Part shown: piece by piece, positions 20,212 to 31,339 of the stretch | How the letters are laid out: each line of letters starts with the position of its first letter | Numbering within the stretch: position 1 is the first letter of the stretch | Source: Symsagittifera roscoffensis | Taxonomy: Eukaryota > Xenacoelomorpha > Acoela > Convolutidae | NCBI RefSeq assembly: GCF_963678635.1 | Contig: NC_087070.1 | Span: forward strand, 38,206,600 to 38,270,599 | Reading direction: 5' to 3' | DNA: 64,000 bases | Translations under genes and position numbers: made by a program | The notes under the pieces: model-generated | Told to the model about the DNA's origin: nothing | The model's database searches: none | The model's input: the letters and a program-made list of their open reading frames with translations, nothing else

Positions 20212-20994
20212 TGCATGACAATTTTCTGATTGAGTTGAGCAAAAGAAATTTGAAATGTCTTCTAAAACTAAAACTCAGAGTGCAGTTGGATGAAGATTTT
20301 GATTGCTGGTTAGCTATAGAATATACTTTTACATTGCTGTGAATTTTGGGGATGTATATAAGGTTCTGCTAGCTGTAAATTTCTGTAAATGGCATTCTAT
20401 CTCGAGATGCACTCAGCATTCTGGAGGCTGTTTTGCTCCTGATAGAGAACGCCGAGAGCTATTGCGAGAGTGTTTTTAATGGAGCAAGGTGACCCTTGAC
20501 TTGGCAGATCGACGAGTGAAGCAACCCAATGGTTCAGACAATAAATCCACTTCTAGAGTTTCTTTACTTATTTAACTTAATTGATTCTAAAGTCGTGTCA
20601 CAATGTGAGTTCTGAATTCATTTTCTTGAGTTTATTTTACACATTCATGTTGAGATAAGGCGGGTTTTAGGTTAATTCATCTGAAATGGATCAAAAGCCC
20701 ACTATCCAAGGAAAACTAATGGTTTTTACTTTAGTTACCAACCCTGTTTTTAATGGCGTTAGTGTGTTTTAGGTATCTAGATACCTAGCCATGAGGACGA
20801 TCTTATTTCTAGATGGGTGGTATTTTGGTAGTAGCTTTTAAGCTGTAACAAGTTCTTGATGTCCCATGTCGTAAGTGAACCGAGTTAGATCGAGGTACAA
20901 AAACACAAAAGGTAGTTTCCCTGACTCTTGATCCAATGGTTATAGGGCCTAGTTCTCCTAACTTTATATGTGACGTTAGCGGACGGCTGTTACA
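20212..20994 (+). repeat. LTR-like repeat, family A type, copy 2 (probable 5' LTR)
   Basis: TG...CA ends (tgcatgacaatt ... ggctgttaca) and collinearity with 9914-11093 mark it as the same repeat. tatataag at about 20354 could be the promoter and aataaa at about 20541 a polyadenylation signal; that order and spacing fits an LTR. About 1.5 kb downstream is the family A gag at 22520. No typical TGG primer-binding site follows directly, so the boundary may be a few bases off. Confidence 0.6.
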
Positions 20995-22519
20995 GACTGT
21001 TACAAAGTGTTTTTACGGCGCTCCTTGGTGTTATATGACATCATGAACTCACTAGACCCAGCTCCGGGCTACATGCCCATTCTAGAGTACCGGTGGTACG
21101 GTTTAACTGGTCGTACCGCGCAAGCTTTTAAGGTAATGTTGTGAAATTTTTGTCGGTGCGCTTTCGGATACGAGGCGTAGCTAACCGAGATTGGTGGGCC
21201 ACTGGAGAAACAAAAAACGGATAAAAGACATGAAGTGAATCAAAAAACAAAAAAGGAAAAGAAATTAAAATAAAAACCAGAGAAAAAAAAGAAAATTGTC
21301 AGTGACTTCAATTGCCAAATAAGATGGATCGGACCTTTCTAATAATAAATAGTATACCAATACTGTTTTACCTTAAGAGCGATTGTTTCGATCAAAATAG
21401 CAGTATTTGATAGGTGCCCGAGAGAGAGGTAAGCGGCTTTGAAAGGAATTTCAGGAAGCCTTGCATCCTAGGATAGCAACTGGGAGGCTTCACTGGAAAA
21501 AGCTGGATACTGAAGGGGTTCAGAGGACTGAAGTCGTGGGAATCAAGAAAGGACACTAAAGTCACAAATACCAGAAGTGTGACCAGTGCAGTGTGACTAC
21601 TGAAGCAGATCACAGAAACGGATATCGTTCACCTCCAATTTATACTCTATGGGATAGGTACAAAAGAGACTAAGCGGCATCCACTATAAATTTAACTTGA
21701 GCACATTTATTAGTTAAGCAGAGCTTGGAAACAGTTTCTAAGGGATTTCTCTTGAGTGGTTTAGCACCCATCGCGCTGAAGGGTTTTTTCACTTAAATGA
21801 GGGGCTATAAAGGAGAGAGTTTAGACAGTTGGGTTGGTTAAGACAGAAGTTGTGGTTGGAAATTGTAAACAAGGGGGGTCTTATCACTGTAGTCAAACAA
21901 TCGGCATCGTCAATTCGGTTACACTGCATTAACTAGAGTCAGTTTTGACTGCAAAAAAGACAAGAATAGTGTACTCGAGATACAGAGGGCAGTCTGGCCT
22001 GATTGGGTGGGGGGATCAGAGATAAGTTTTTCAGAAACCAATAAGGTAAAAAGTCCTATTCCACAACAATAAAGAAAAAAAGCGTGACAATTATGTACCA
22101 GACAAGTTTTTTGAACAACGCTTTTGACATAGTTTATTTATTACATTTTTTGAGATTTTAAAAAAGTTTTGAGTGTTTACTTGGTCGGACTTCAAAAAAT
22201 TGGTCCATTTTAAAATCAATCAGACTGCATTTTGATAATTTTTAATATATCCTGGGGTAGGAAACCTGATTTAAACTTTCCAATCGCAAATGACTGAGCG
22301 AGGGCAGAACCTTTTAGAGACCTTATAATCTTTTTTCGGCAACAATTCTACGCTAAAGCATTGAAAAAGGAACAATAAGAAAGACAACTAGGATCATTAA
22401 ATTTTTAACCAGACTGTTGAATCAGATATTAAATCAAAGATGTTGTAGAAAGGTCAGATAGCTAGCAAATCTGATCTATATATATACAAAAATGTACAAA
22501 AACTAAAACTGTAATTAGA
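20995..22519 (+). other. Leader between LTR-like repeat and family A gag, no coding signal
   Basis: No convincing open frame on either strand. 21090-21130 contains accggtggtacggttt and ggtcgtaccgcg, which share ggtacggt with the 20-bp array at 8621. G-rich patches occur near 22005. The stretch is interpreted as an untranslated leader by position only. Confidence 0.4.
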
Positions 22520-25240
22520 TTGCACTTGAGAAAACAGGAGAACATGAAGAAAACAAGAGCGTTGTTAAGAGAAAAAGGAAGACTCGCGTCAAGGCAAAAT
22601 CGTCGAATCAGACAATCGAGATTGACACTAGTGGTAATAATACCTAGATTAAAGAACAGAAAAGTTTCAGTTAGCATGGTGAATACGCAGAGAAACAAAG
22701 AACAACACCAATCAAAAGGTGCAGCTAGCGAAAAACTTGAGAAGTTGCAGAAGTTGATCTAAAGACACCTGAGCAAAGTATAGACGACGTCGAGAAGAAA
22801 ACGACGGAATCAACAACCAGGCCAAACAACGTGGAGCAAGAAGCATAAGCAATTGAGTTCTCGCAAATAAGTAATGGTAACCAGACCAATGGCATCACCA
22901 ATGAAGCAATAAACGACAATTCCCAGACGAAGAGGACATCCTTCAAAAGAGATTTGCTGCCAAAGTGGGGATGAAACCGAAAGATAAAGAGGTGGTGGTA
23001 ACTAGGGCCGGCAAAAGCAAGACTTTTGAGACGGTTTCCGCCATGACAACGGAGCCGGGAAGGAGAGGAGAACAAAGCAACGAATCCAAAGGAGGGCCAG
23101 AGAATCATACAGCGGGAACATCGATAGAACTGAAGGTACCGCCCGTAGACATGATGGACCTGATGCGAAAGCTGGAATAAAATGGACAAAGTTTTCAAGT
23201 ATGGTGAGGAAGACCGGGAAGAATCGAAAAAGGAGGTCAGATGTAACAAAAATGAGAACCTTGATAACTACTACTTCACCATGGCAACAGCACCTGAGGA
23301 GAAGTTATTACAGATGGCTGAAAGAGTAGATCAGACTGACAAGGAACCGTAAAACTTCATCAAGAAAGACATGGAAGAAGTGAGGAAGCGGTGTGAAACC
23401 GTAAAGGACAAACTCTGGAACTGGAGTCAAGAATGCATACGATGAGTAGAGACCAGGCAGCAAGTCCAAAATGTATGCGTTGTTGAGAAATTCTTTTAAT
23501 CAAGATAAAGCAGGACCAAAGAAAACAATAAAACAAACTGGCACAATGGTAGACTTTGCAGTTGTTTTCACATCGTATGAAAAAAGAATCCACTCCATTG
23601 CCTCCAAACCATGACATCATAGGATCGGAACCCGTGCATTCAGCCACCAGCGGAAGCGCATCAAGTTCGACCAGAGTCCCGCGGGAATCACTTGTTCACG
23701 CGATATAGCACTGGATGCCACGACATTGGCAAACACGTGGGAAATGATGAACAGGATACTTACAGCATTTGCCACGAGAAACACGGAGCCAAACAAAAAA
23801 GGAGGCGGCAAATCAAGGAAAATCTTCAAGAAACCTAAAAAAATCAAGGATGATTTGGATGGCTGCAATGACACATGGTTCGAGGTAAAGAAGCTACAAC
23901 TAGAGCAGTATAACTTGATTGATGAAGGACATGCTTGCACAGCGATCCTAAGCAATCTGGAGGGCACAGCCTTAAAGTGCGTGGTAGCAAAGAAAAAAAC
24001 AAGAATGGGATACGGCGGATAAGGTTTTCGAAATACTGTTGAACCGTTTCGGCTCTGGAATGAAGGGAGATCAAGAAATGATGAGGTTTGAGAAGAGGAG
24101 GCAAAGGGTTCACGAATGTATTGATCGATTTCTGGTTGATCTAGAAAGCTTGAGGAGAAAGGTGTGATCCGGAGGATTCCACCGACAGGAGGAACTTCTG
24201 CATTGCATCGAAATTCATCGACGGAGTGAAAAGTGAAGACGTGAGAACAATATTGGCAACCTATTACACGTTATCGAATCATGATGCTCCAACCCCAGAA
24301 GAGATGAGGCAGAAACCTAGAGAGTACAATGTTAGTGAAACCAAAGAAATATTCATTTTCCGCGGAACGGAAACTTCAAGGTGGGAACCAACAGCAGAGG
24401 TCGACATGGTACAAGCCGAGAGATGATTGGACACGCGCAGATCGTGCGCGAATTGAGGGTAAGCAGATCATCCCGTAGTGAATTGAAACTCATACAAACA
24501 TGGGATGGAACGCCTGGGTTAAACAACGGATTAATACGACATGAACCAGATGGAGGAAAGGAACTTTACAGTGGCTTGGTAATCAAGATTTGCGCGAGAT
24601 GTTTCTTTTGTAGCTAAGAAGGTCATTCTAGACTGGATTTCCGTCTGTTTTGAGAAGCCGTGAAGAATCAGAATCACCCGAAACACAAGTTAGCGCTAGC
24701 AGCTGTACAGAACAACAGAAATAGACACCCAGAGAATGATTTGCAGAACAAAGACGTGAAGAAAGATGAGCTGGCAGCGAAATCCGTAACAGCAGTAGCC
24801 AAAGAGAAACAAAGCTTGGAAACAGAATCCAAAAGAACACTGGAAACAAAATTATCAGAAACCAGCGGCAGAAGCTATCAACAAGGTGAAACACGATCTG
24901 AAAACGAGAAAAATTGAGCAGAGGCTAAGACAGGAAATAAGCTGAGACAGAAAAACAGCAAATAGACGAAACATTGTCAGGGGCAAGAACCGAAACTGAC
25001 GTGAGCGACGCTCTCAAAATCGGAGGCAATTGCAATACTCTGAGGTTGGAAACCGGGAAGCCATTCGGGATCACGAAAATTGGGCCGAGATTAGTGTCGA
25101 TTAACAACGTAGGTGGTCACGAGGTTATGAGGAACCTGAGCGAATCAAGTGACCAAACATTGATGCACATAGATATATATGCGGAATATTTTCGCTCTAT
25201 TAGTCCTCAAACTTCATCGAAAGCCATCAGAACGCGATTG
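22520..25240 (+). pseudogene. Gag of gypsy family A, second copy, truncated before protease
   Basis: Blocks in order: VSVSMVNT near the start (as at 408-923), MGMKPKDKE...KTFETVS (22965-23180), a capsid region with TWFEVKKLQLEQYNLI and ECIDRFLVDLESLRRK, then DVRTILATYYTLS...PTPEEMRQK (24226-24426). A knuckle remnant (CFFC near 24596) follows, and last a GNCNTLR...GGHEVMRNLSE linker that ends near 25240. The capsid present here is deleted in the 1-8330 copy. The first knuckle is destroyed, and in the second the last Cys is Phe while the His survives. Many stops and frameshifts occur. Similarity stops at about 25240, before any protease, so this copy is 3'-truncated. Confidence 0.8.
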
Positions 25241-26536
25241 ACAAGAGGCAGTAGGAAGTCGATTAGAGAAGGTAGCAGTAGTAGAAGTATGGGGAGAGGT
25301 GGGAGGGATGGGTGGCTGGAGATATTTACCTTGTAAGATAGGGAACAGAGCATACGGTCACCGAGCTATGTTTTAGGGTAGGGATAAGATTTCCCATGTA
25401 TTAAGAGAGGTTCTAGGTTTTACCAGAGATTTGAGATGCTAAGATGGTTAAATTCAAAAAAATCTTCTATGTGTTTCTTACGATTTGAAATTAGTAAGGT
25501 TTATCTCACAAAACTTTGGTATGGTAAGTTTCAGATAGTAAGTTTCAGAAGTTTGTTTGAAAACTTTTTAAATTTTACTTGTACATACACTTTTGTCTTG
25601 ATAAAACAGTTTTATTCAAGAAAATCAAACAAATCAAATTTTTCGTTTATGATAAGTTTCAGATGGTAAGTTTCAGACAATTTTAAGGCAAATTTTTAAA
25701 TTTTACATGCAAAAGTTTTTTTATCATGAAAAAACTTTTCATCTATGATGGATCTATGTTGGAAACGTGACTAGGTCACTTTTCTGTTCATCTGTTAAAA
25801 AACATGCTTCATCAGTATATGCATTGATCGATTGTTAACCATTTTAACCAAAAAAACTTCAGGGAAGAACGATAACAGAATGAGCTTGTTTGTTCTGGAT
25901 ATTGAATGTTTTAAAAACAAGATGGTGAAATAATTACGAGTTTTTAAGGATGAACAAACTGTAGGGTATCCCTTGCTTCCTCTCAAAATAATCAAACCAA
26001 CATCCCAATCGTTTTAGTGTACAAAGCATCATCATGGAATCAGTTGGAGCAGCGGTTATGAAAAAACACGGATCTTAAAAATAAATTGAAAAGTCTAGAA
26101 GCCTCAAAAGCTAAATTTTTTGCAAACGTTTATGAAAAAATGAAAGATTCTGTAAGAATTTTTTGGAAACAAAGATTATAATTTTGGATGACTACTCTTG
26201 CCCAAAAAGTCAGTATAAGAATTTGATTGGAATTGTAGCAGCTACTCATATCGTCATGCAAAAACTATTCACTCTGCATACGGAACTTGGACTCGAGTTT
26301 TTTTAAACAATTTGTAAATCATAATAATCTTTTTGTACTACCTTTGTTAAAATTTAATTAAAAGATTTTGTCAATTTTTTTTTCTAGAGTTAAGATGGTC
26401 AATCATTGTGACAAGCCCGTAAAATTAGGAAATTTTGTTTTTGATAAAAAGATCATGAACAAAAGTCTTGGAACTTGTTTGGACGTACATGTAATAGATC
26501 TCTTTTAGTTTTTTTTTCTGTGCTAATTTGTTAAAG
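25241..26536. other. AT-rich DNA with a short repeat, otherwise unassigned
   Basis: taagtttcaga recurs four times between about 25520 and 25675, within two similar stretches of roughly 70 bp ending in aaattttac. At 26165-26290 one frame has ILDDYSCPKSQYKNLIGIVA, which could belong to the Polinton-like element that follows. I cannot confirm that. Confidence 0.4.
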
Positions 26537-26913
26537 ATTTGACACAAAAAAGAACTCCTCTACAATAAGAAGAATTCTTTTAAATTTTACTAAAGGGTTG
26601 CATTTGATATCTTTGAAGCATCTTATTGATTGAATTTTGAAATCTCCTAGAATTAAATTCAGTCAGTCAGGCAATATCAATTTCGAAAATCGAGATGCAA
26701 AAGAATCTATTGTAGATTTTGAGTGTGCACTAAAGCACCGATTTTCCAGATATTTACTTTACTGTTTTGGAAGCAACTCAACTTCCACCTAAAGTTGTTA
26801 TCATCAAGAATGCCAAGGCAAAAAGAGTTGATTTTTTTAGGTTTTGCTCTACAAAACGCTCAATTCAACAAATTTTTATTTATCAGCTGGAATAGAGACA
26901 AAATTTTTAGACG

Positions 26914-27162
26914 GTGAGTACACAATACGTCTCTATTCTCTCATTATTTCAACAACTTTCCCTAAAACTTCAAAAAAACTTCATTCTCAATTGTCCAAAA
27001 GATTTCCTTCAGTTTCTGAGCGAGTTTTTGGTAAACCTATTAAGAGGACAACTTCGAGATATTCGTAAAGAAGACGTAGTAAATTATCGAAAAAACAATT
27101 TCAGATTTAACACAAAAAAAGAACTCCTCTACAATAAGAAGAATTCTTTTAAATTTTACTAA
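26914..27162 (+). CDS. Small basic Polinton-associated ORF, copy 1
   Basis: An 82-codon frame from an ATG. Its centre, LQKNFILNCPKDFLQFLSEF, is followed by VNLLRG and a Lys/Arg-rich stretch. Pattern and length resemble an uncharacterised small protein found beside capsid genes in invertebrate Polinton/adintovirus elements. Its function is not known to me; the basic charge suggests nucleic-acid or core association. Part of the frame is repeated upstream at 26537 and downstream at 27483 by the tandem array. Confidence 0.5.
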   Translation: MSTQYVSILSLFQQLSLKLQKNFILNCPKDFLQFLSEFLVNLLRGQLRDIRKEDVVNYRKNNFRFNTKKELLYNKKNSFKFY

Positions 27163-27482
27163 AGGGTTGCATTTGATATCTATAAAGCATCTTATTGATT
27201 GAATTTTGAAATCTCCTAGAATTAAACTCAGTCAGTCAGACAATATCAATTTAGATAATCGAGATGCAAAAGAATCTATTGTAGATTTTGCGTGTGCACT
27301 AAAGCACCGATTTTCCAGATATTTACTTTACTGTTTTGGAAGCAACTCAACTTCCACCTAAAGTTGTTATCATCAAGAATGCCAAGGCAAAAAGAGTAGA
27401 TTTTTTTAGGTTTTGCTCTACAAAACGCTCAATTCAACAAAGTTTTATTTATCAGCTGGAATAGAGACAAAATTTTTAGACG

Positions 27483-27770
27483 GTGAGTACACAATACGTC
27501 TCTATTCTCTCATTATTTCAACAACTTTCCCTAAAACTTCAAAAACAATTCATTCTCAATTGTCCAAAAAATTTCATTCAGTTTCTGAGCGAGTGTTTGG
27601 TAAACCTATTAAGAAGACAGCTTCGAGTTATTCGTAAAGAAGACGTAGTAAATTATCGAAAAAACAATTTCAGATTTAACACAAAAAAGAAATCCTCTAA
27701 AATAAGAAGAATTCTTTTAAATTATACTAAAGGTTTGCATTTGATATCCATAAAGCACCTTTTTGATTGA
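27483..27770 (+). CDS. Small basic Polinton-associated ORF, copy 2
   Basis: A 95-codon frame starting at the same ATG as copy 1 in the repeat unit. It shares the N-terminus and the ILNCPK core, then a frameshift after about residue 68 changes the end so that it finishes with GLHLISIKHLFD. In copy 1 that block is in another frame. The difference shows that at least one copy is damaged. Confidence 0.5.
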   Translation: MSTQYVSILSLFQQLSLKLQKQFILNCPKNFIQFLSECLVNLLRRQLRVIRKEDVVNYRKNNFRFNTKKKSSKIRRILLNYTKGLHLISIKHLFD

Positions 27771-27954
27771 ATTTTGAAATCTCCTAGAATTAAACTCAGT
27801 CAGTCAGACAATATCAATTTAGATAATCGAGATGCAAAAGAATCTATTGTAGATTTTGCGTGTGCACTAAAGCACCGATTTTCCAGATATTTACTTTACT
27901 GTTTTGGAAGCAACTCAACTTCCACCTAAAGTTGTTATCAACAAGAATGCCCAG

Positions 27955-28400
27955 GCAAAAGTCAGCGGAATTTGGATCGCTTTCAAAATCTGAAAAGGTA
28001 AGACTAAACAAATTGTCTTCTAGGGGTAGAGCTGCTTACGGATCTTTTCAAAACTTAAGTAAAGCGAGTGGTTTATCAAAAAAGAAGGTACCACAGTTCT
28101 TACTAACCAAAACATCGGTCCACCAATCAAGCGTTTGTGAAGAGTTCAGGCTTTTTCTAAATATATCAATCATATCTGGTGCATGGACTTTGCTTTTATA
28201 GACAAGTTATCTAGTCAAAACTATGGAGTCAAGTAATTATTAGTTGCTGTAGATCATTTTTCGAGATTTGTCAGAGTTCAATATATGAAAACAATGTATG
28301 CCAAAAACAAGATCATAGTGAAAATTTTGTTCCCAAGTTGCAGCAAATTGTTTCTACATTGAACTGCCGTAAAAATCAATCTATTGAAAAATCTCCCAGA
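27955..28400 (+). pseudogene. Polinton-type integrase fragment
   Basis: The frame from 27955 holds AYGSFQNLSKASGLSKKKVP, a pre-core block typical of Polinton integrases, with a helix that leads to the catalytic domain. After a frameshift near 28170 another frame gives WCMDFAFIDKLS, with the first catalytic Asp. Then, across a stop, LLVAVDHFSRFVRVQYMKT follows, where the family has its conserved Asp-x-Phe/Leu-Ser-Arg/Lys block. The second half of the core, with the later Asp and the Glu, is not recognisable. The enzyme inserts the linear element DNA into the host genome. Confidence 0.65.
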
Positions 28401-28879
28401 GATGTGAAAGATAGTGATCAAATTTGTATAACAAATTGTTCATGAAATTTACTCAACCAAAATTCAAATTAAGGGATACAGTGAGATTTGCGAAAAACAT
28501 ATTACATTCGGAAAAGGGATCAAGCCACAGTTTACAGATGATCAAAGATCTCGACCTACACACATCATCAAAGATCTCGAAAAAGAAGAATTCTTGGAAA
28601 GTCATATGAAAAAGAGCTGAGAAAAAATTCAGATTAAAGACAAGTCATTTTTAATATTAAATTTCTATCGATCAAGTGTCATGGATTCTTTTACTTTTGG
28701 GCTAGTTTCTGTTGCTTCTTTTAATGTTATCCGAATATTATTCTTGCTCTTTTACAAGTTTTCTACCGGAACAAATACACCGTGAAGGAGATTGGGGGGT
28801 TGCTATTTCAGAAACATCATATCCTTCGTAGTACCACAACGTTACTGAGGGAAAGATCACTTTCATAGATGGGCGAGAA
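28401..28879. other. Unassigned segment inside the Polinton-like relic
   Basis: A 61-codon frame at 28424-28609 has KFTQPKFKLRDTVRFAKNIL, resembling the chromodomain-proximal segment that follows Polinton integrase cores, but the match is short. The remainder shows only broken frames. Confidence 0.35.
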
Positions 28880-29470
28880 AGTTGTGAGGAAAAATGAAAG
28901 ATTCAACGGGTGCATATTGAACCTGGATTGCATCCAAGTTTTGTTGATATAGTTGTAGCCATGAATGACAAAGTTCAAAAACGTATAGGTGCACAAAAAT
29001 ATGAATATAATGGAATTTATGTATCAGTAGATAAGATTACACAAAAATAGCCATTAATTTACCTGAGGATCAATCAGTGTTTTTATTTGAGTTGAGACAC
29101 TTTTTTGGTTGTGATTTAGAACAAAATAAGACAGGGTTATAATGAAAGGAAAAGGTCCACATTATCCTCAGTTTTCTTATGACATTATAAGTGTTCATTC
29201 CCTAATGATTTGTAGTGATACTACAAAATATAATTTATTAGGGGAAACAAAGTTTCCCTTACTGAGCTGTACTCCATTTCAAAAGTGAAAAATGGAGACA
29301 TAAAACCTAGAAGACACTACATGAGTTATCAAGGCTTTACAAATTTTCATTTTAAAAAATGATTGAAAAACTCATTTCATAGCATAAAATAGAACTAAGA
29401 GATATGACAGGCAAAAAATTCCCTTTTTGTCTGCAGGAATTGCACAAGTTGTTCTCTTGTTTCGCATGAT
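28880..29470 (+). pseudogene. Polinton/adintovirus-associated protein, probably structural
   Basis: Pieces in different frames run in order: VHIEPGLHPSFVDIVVAMND near 28905, IYVSVDKIT near 29020, AINLPEDQSVFLFE near 29050, HFFGCDLEQNKTG, then HSLMICSD and LRDMTGKKFP. The Pro-Gly...Met-Asn start and the late Asp-x-Thr-Gly block recur in a protein of invertebrate Polinton-like elements, usually encoded near capsid genes. Its exact role is not known to me. Stops and at least four frameshifts destroy the gene. Confidence 0.45.
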
Positions 29471-29539
29471 TTAGGATAATCATTTTTGATTTATACTTCA
29501 TTCAAAATGGTTGCTCAAGTTTCAGTCAGTTTTCCTTTT

Positions 29540-29890
29540 TTTTTTCATGGACATGCAAGATAGCGTGGAAGAGGTTTTGGTGCTCTTGCATAAACTCTTA
29601 GGAGAACTGCAATTTCCTTTATAAAAAACAATTTGATACCAAAAAGAGTCGAAGCAAATTCATTTGAAATTGGAGCTCCAGAGATGGGAGAAGTTGTCAG
29701 TGGACGAAGAAAAAAATCAAAACAATTGCAAAAGATGTTGGAACAACAGCAGTTCCGAAACAGTTAGGAGGTCGAAAAAACAAATCCAGGCGTATAAGTA
29801 GTAGAACCAATTCTCGAAAAAAGTGGTTCAAAAACCAGTCGCCCTCGCAAAAACATTTTTGACAAAATGATTTTATTATAAATCAAACAA
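29540..29890 (+). pseudogene. Basic core/membrane-type Polinton protein remnant
   Basis: Frames read a hydrophobic helix (VLVLLHKLLGELQFP), then EIGAPEMGEVVSGRRK, then IAKDVGTTAVPKQLGG and an Arg/Ser-rich end. A hydrophobic N-terminus followed by Gly-x-x-Gly-rich and Lys/Arg-rich parts resembles adenovirus pVI/pX-like proteins encoded by adintoviruses. Identification rests on composition and on its place before the penton-like gene. Confidence 0.4.
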
Positions 29891-29909
29891 TTCATTTTCA
29901 GTACGGAGT

Positions 29910-30850
29910 TTCTACTATTACTCTTGGGAGATTTTTGATAAAATCCCAGTTTTGAAATCAGTTAATTCATCTTACATACAAGAAGTATTTCCCAGCACTT
30001 CTCTAGATGAAAGCAGTATCGAGTTTGACTTTGAGATGGACCGTAGTCTTCATTTGGATATGCGCGATACCCACCCCACTTTAAAGCTTCAATTATTCAA
30101 AGGAAGATTTTATGATGCTTTCAAAAAAGAAAGCGCAGAACATGAAGCAAATTCAGAAGATGACGCAGATGAGGAACCAGAAACTTACTTAACTTGTGGA
30201 AACAATTTACTGCACTCACTATTCTCCAATTGCGAATACAATGTTTTACAACGCCATTGGGTTATATTCTCAAAAAGCACATATTTTGAACGAATTCAAC
30301 TCGTCGGCAGTAATTAATAAAGGAATACTTCCTTGTAATGGCTATAGGTTTGAAGATATTCCGGAAGTATTTGATATGTATCCGTTCACTGATAGAGCAA
30401 ATTCCTTAGGATCAGGAGTAATTTTTTCATTTTATGGCTGATTGCCATTGATTTGTTTACTTGTGAAACACTATATTACCAAAAACCAAATTTCGAAATA
30501 ATGTAACTCGAGCTAGACTCAATTCTCACATGCTGTCTCATAATCCAAATGTTTGTCTGAAAATTGTTGATTGTTTGCTGTTGACTAGAAGAATTTTAGT
30601 AGCTGAACCTAATCAACAATTCTTGCAATGGAATCTGGAAAGGAAACCTGCTAATTACAATACAATGGAAACTATAGCAAGAAAGTGTATAATTCCATCT
30701 CGTCGAAACCAATATTTTCAGTAAAATGTTTTCAATAATGCCCCGATCTGATGAATTGCTGTTGCAATGAATAAAAATTCAGCTGTTGCGAAATCTTTTC
30801 ATGAAAAACCTTTCAAATATCAACAATTACATCGTTATTGTCTCTGTACT
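29910..30850 (+). pseudogene. Penton/minor-capsid-like gene of the Polinton relic
   Basis: The first frame (to 30317) contains IEFDFEMDRSLHLDMRDTHP and NNLLHSLFSNCE, characteristic of the minor-capsid (penton-like) protein of Polintons and adintoviruses. A frameshift near 30210 moves the frame to 30196-30441, with NEFNSSAVINKGILPCNGY and DMYPFTDRANSLGSG. A third frame (30530-30724) has NPNVCLKIVDCLLLTRRIL and METIARKCIIPSRRNQYF. Degenerate similarity continues to about 30850 with KSFHEKPFKYQQ. The gene is broken by frameshifts and ends early. Confidence 0.65.
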
Positions 30851-31339
30851 ATCTATTTTGATATTCTTTGGATCTAAGACTCAAGAAAAAAAGAGAACGA
30901 TTGTGTTTCCTACCCCAAAGTCATTAATCGCATTTTTTTAAATCCTAAATTGCACTATCAAAATATCAATTTCTTTGTTTTTAGTTATAAATCAAATAAC
31001 AATTGCAAAGATGAATAATTTTTCATTTTTGCAAAATATCGAAAAAATTCTAGAGCTCAGGTTCAAGTATAATCCAGCTGATAAAACTCTTTTTGCAATT
31101 TTAACTTAGACCCAAGCAAGGATAGAGGAAAACACTGGATCATGGTTGCTCGAATGTATCAAAGTTACTGTTTTAATGATTTTTTGGTTAAAAAGAAATC
31201 AGCTTACTCGTTTTTGGCAAAAAATTATCGACGAATGGTTCCTCGAAAGCTACAAAAAACCGATAACATATAGGGTTTTACGTAATTTTTTTTTACTATT
31301 TCTTCTTTTTAAATTCTTCCAGTTGTGAATTTCATAGTT
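30851..31339. other. No feature recognised
   Basis: AT-rich DNA with a 60-codon hydrophobic frame at 31146-31328 that resembles nothing I know and is probably chance. Confidence 0.4.

Larger units (their letters stand above)
26537..27960 (+). repeat. Tandem repeat of about 569 bp, 2.5 copies
   Basis: The word gagatgcaaaagaatct recurs at 26692, 27261 and 27829 (spacings 569 and 568). The array starts inside a copy of the small ORF and ends near 27960, where the third copy runs into the integrase fragment. Copies differ by scattered substitutions and a few single-base indels, so the amplification is not brand new. Confidence 0.9.
26537..30850 (+). mobile_element. Decayed Polinton/Maverick (adintovirus-like) element
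   Basis: In order on the + strand: a tandemly amplified small basic ORF, a retrovirus-like integrase fragment, a probable structural gene, a basic core-like gene and a penton/minor-capsid-like gene. Integrase together with capsid-type genes is the hallmark of Polintons and adintoviruses, large double-stranded DNA elements. No protein-primed DNA polymerase, packaging ATPase or maturation protease was seen, and no terminal inverted repeats were located. Every gene is broken by stops or frameshifts, so this is an inactive endogenised relic. Confidence 0.6.
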
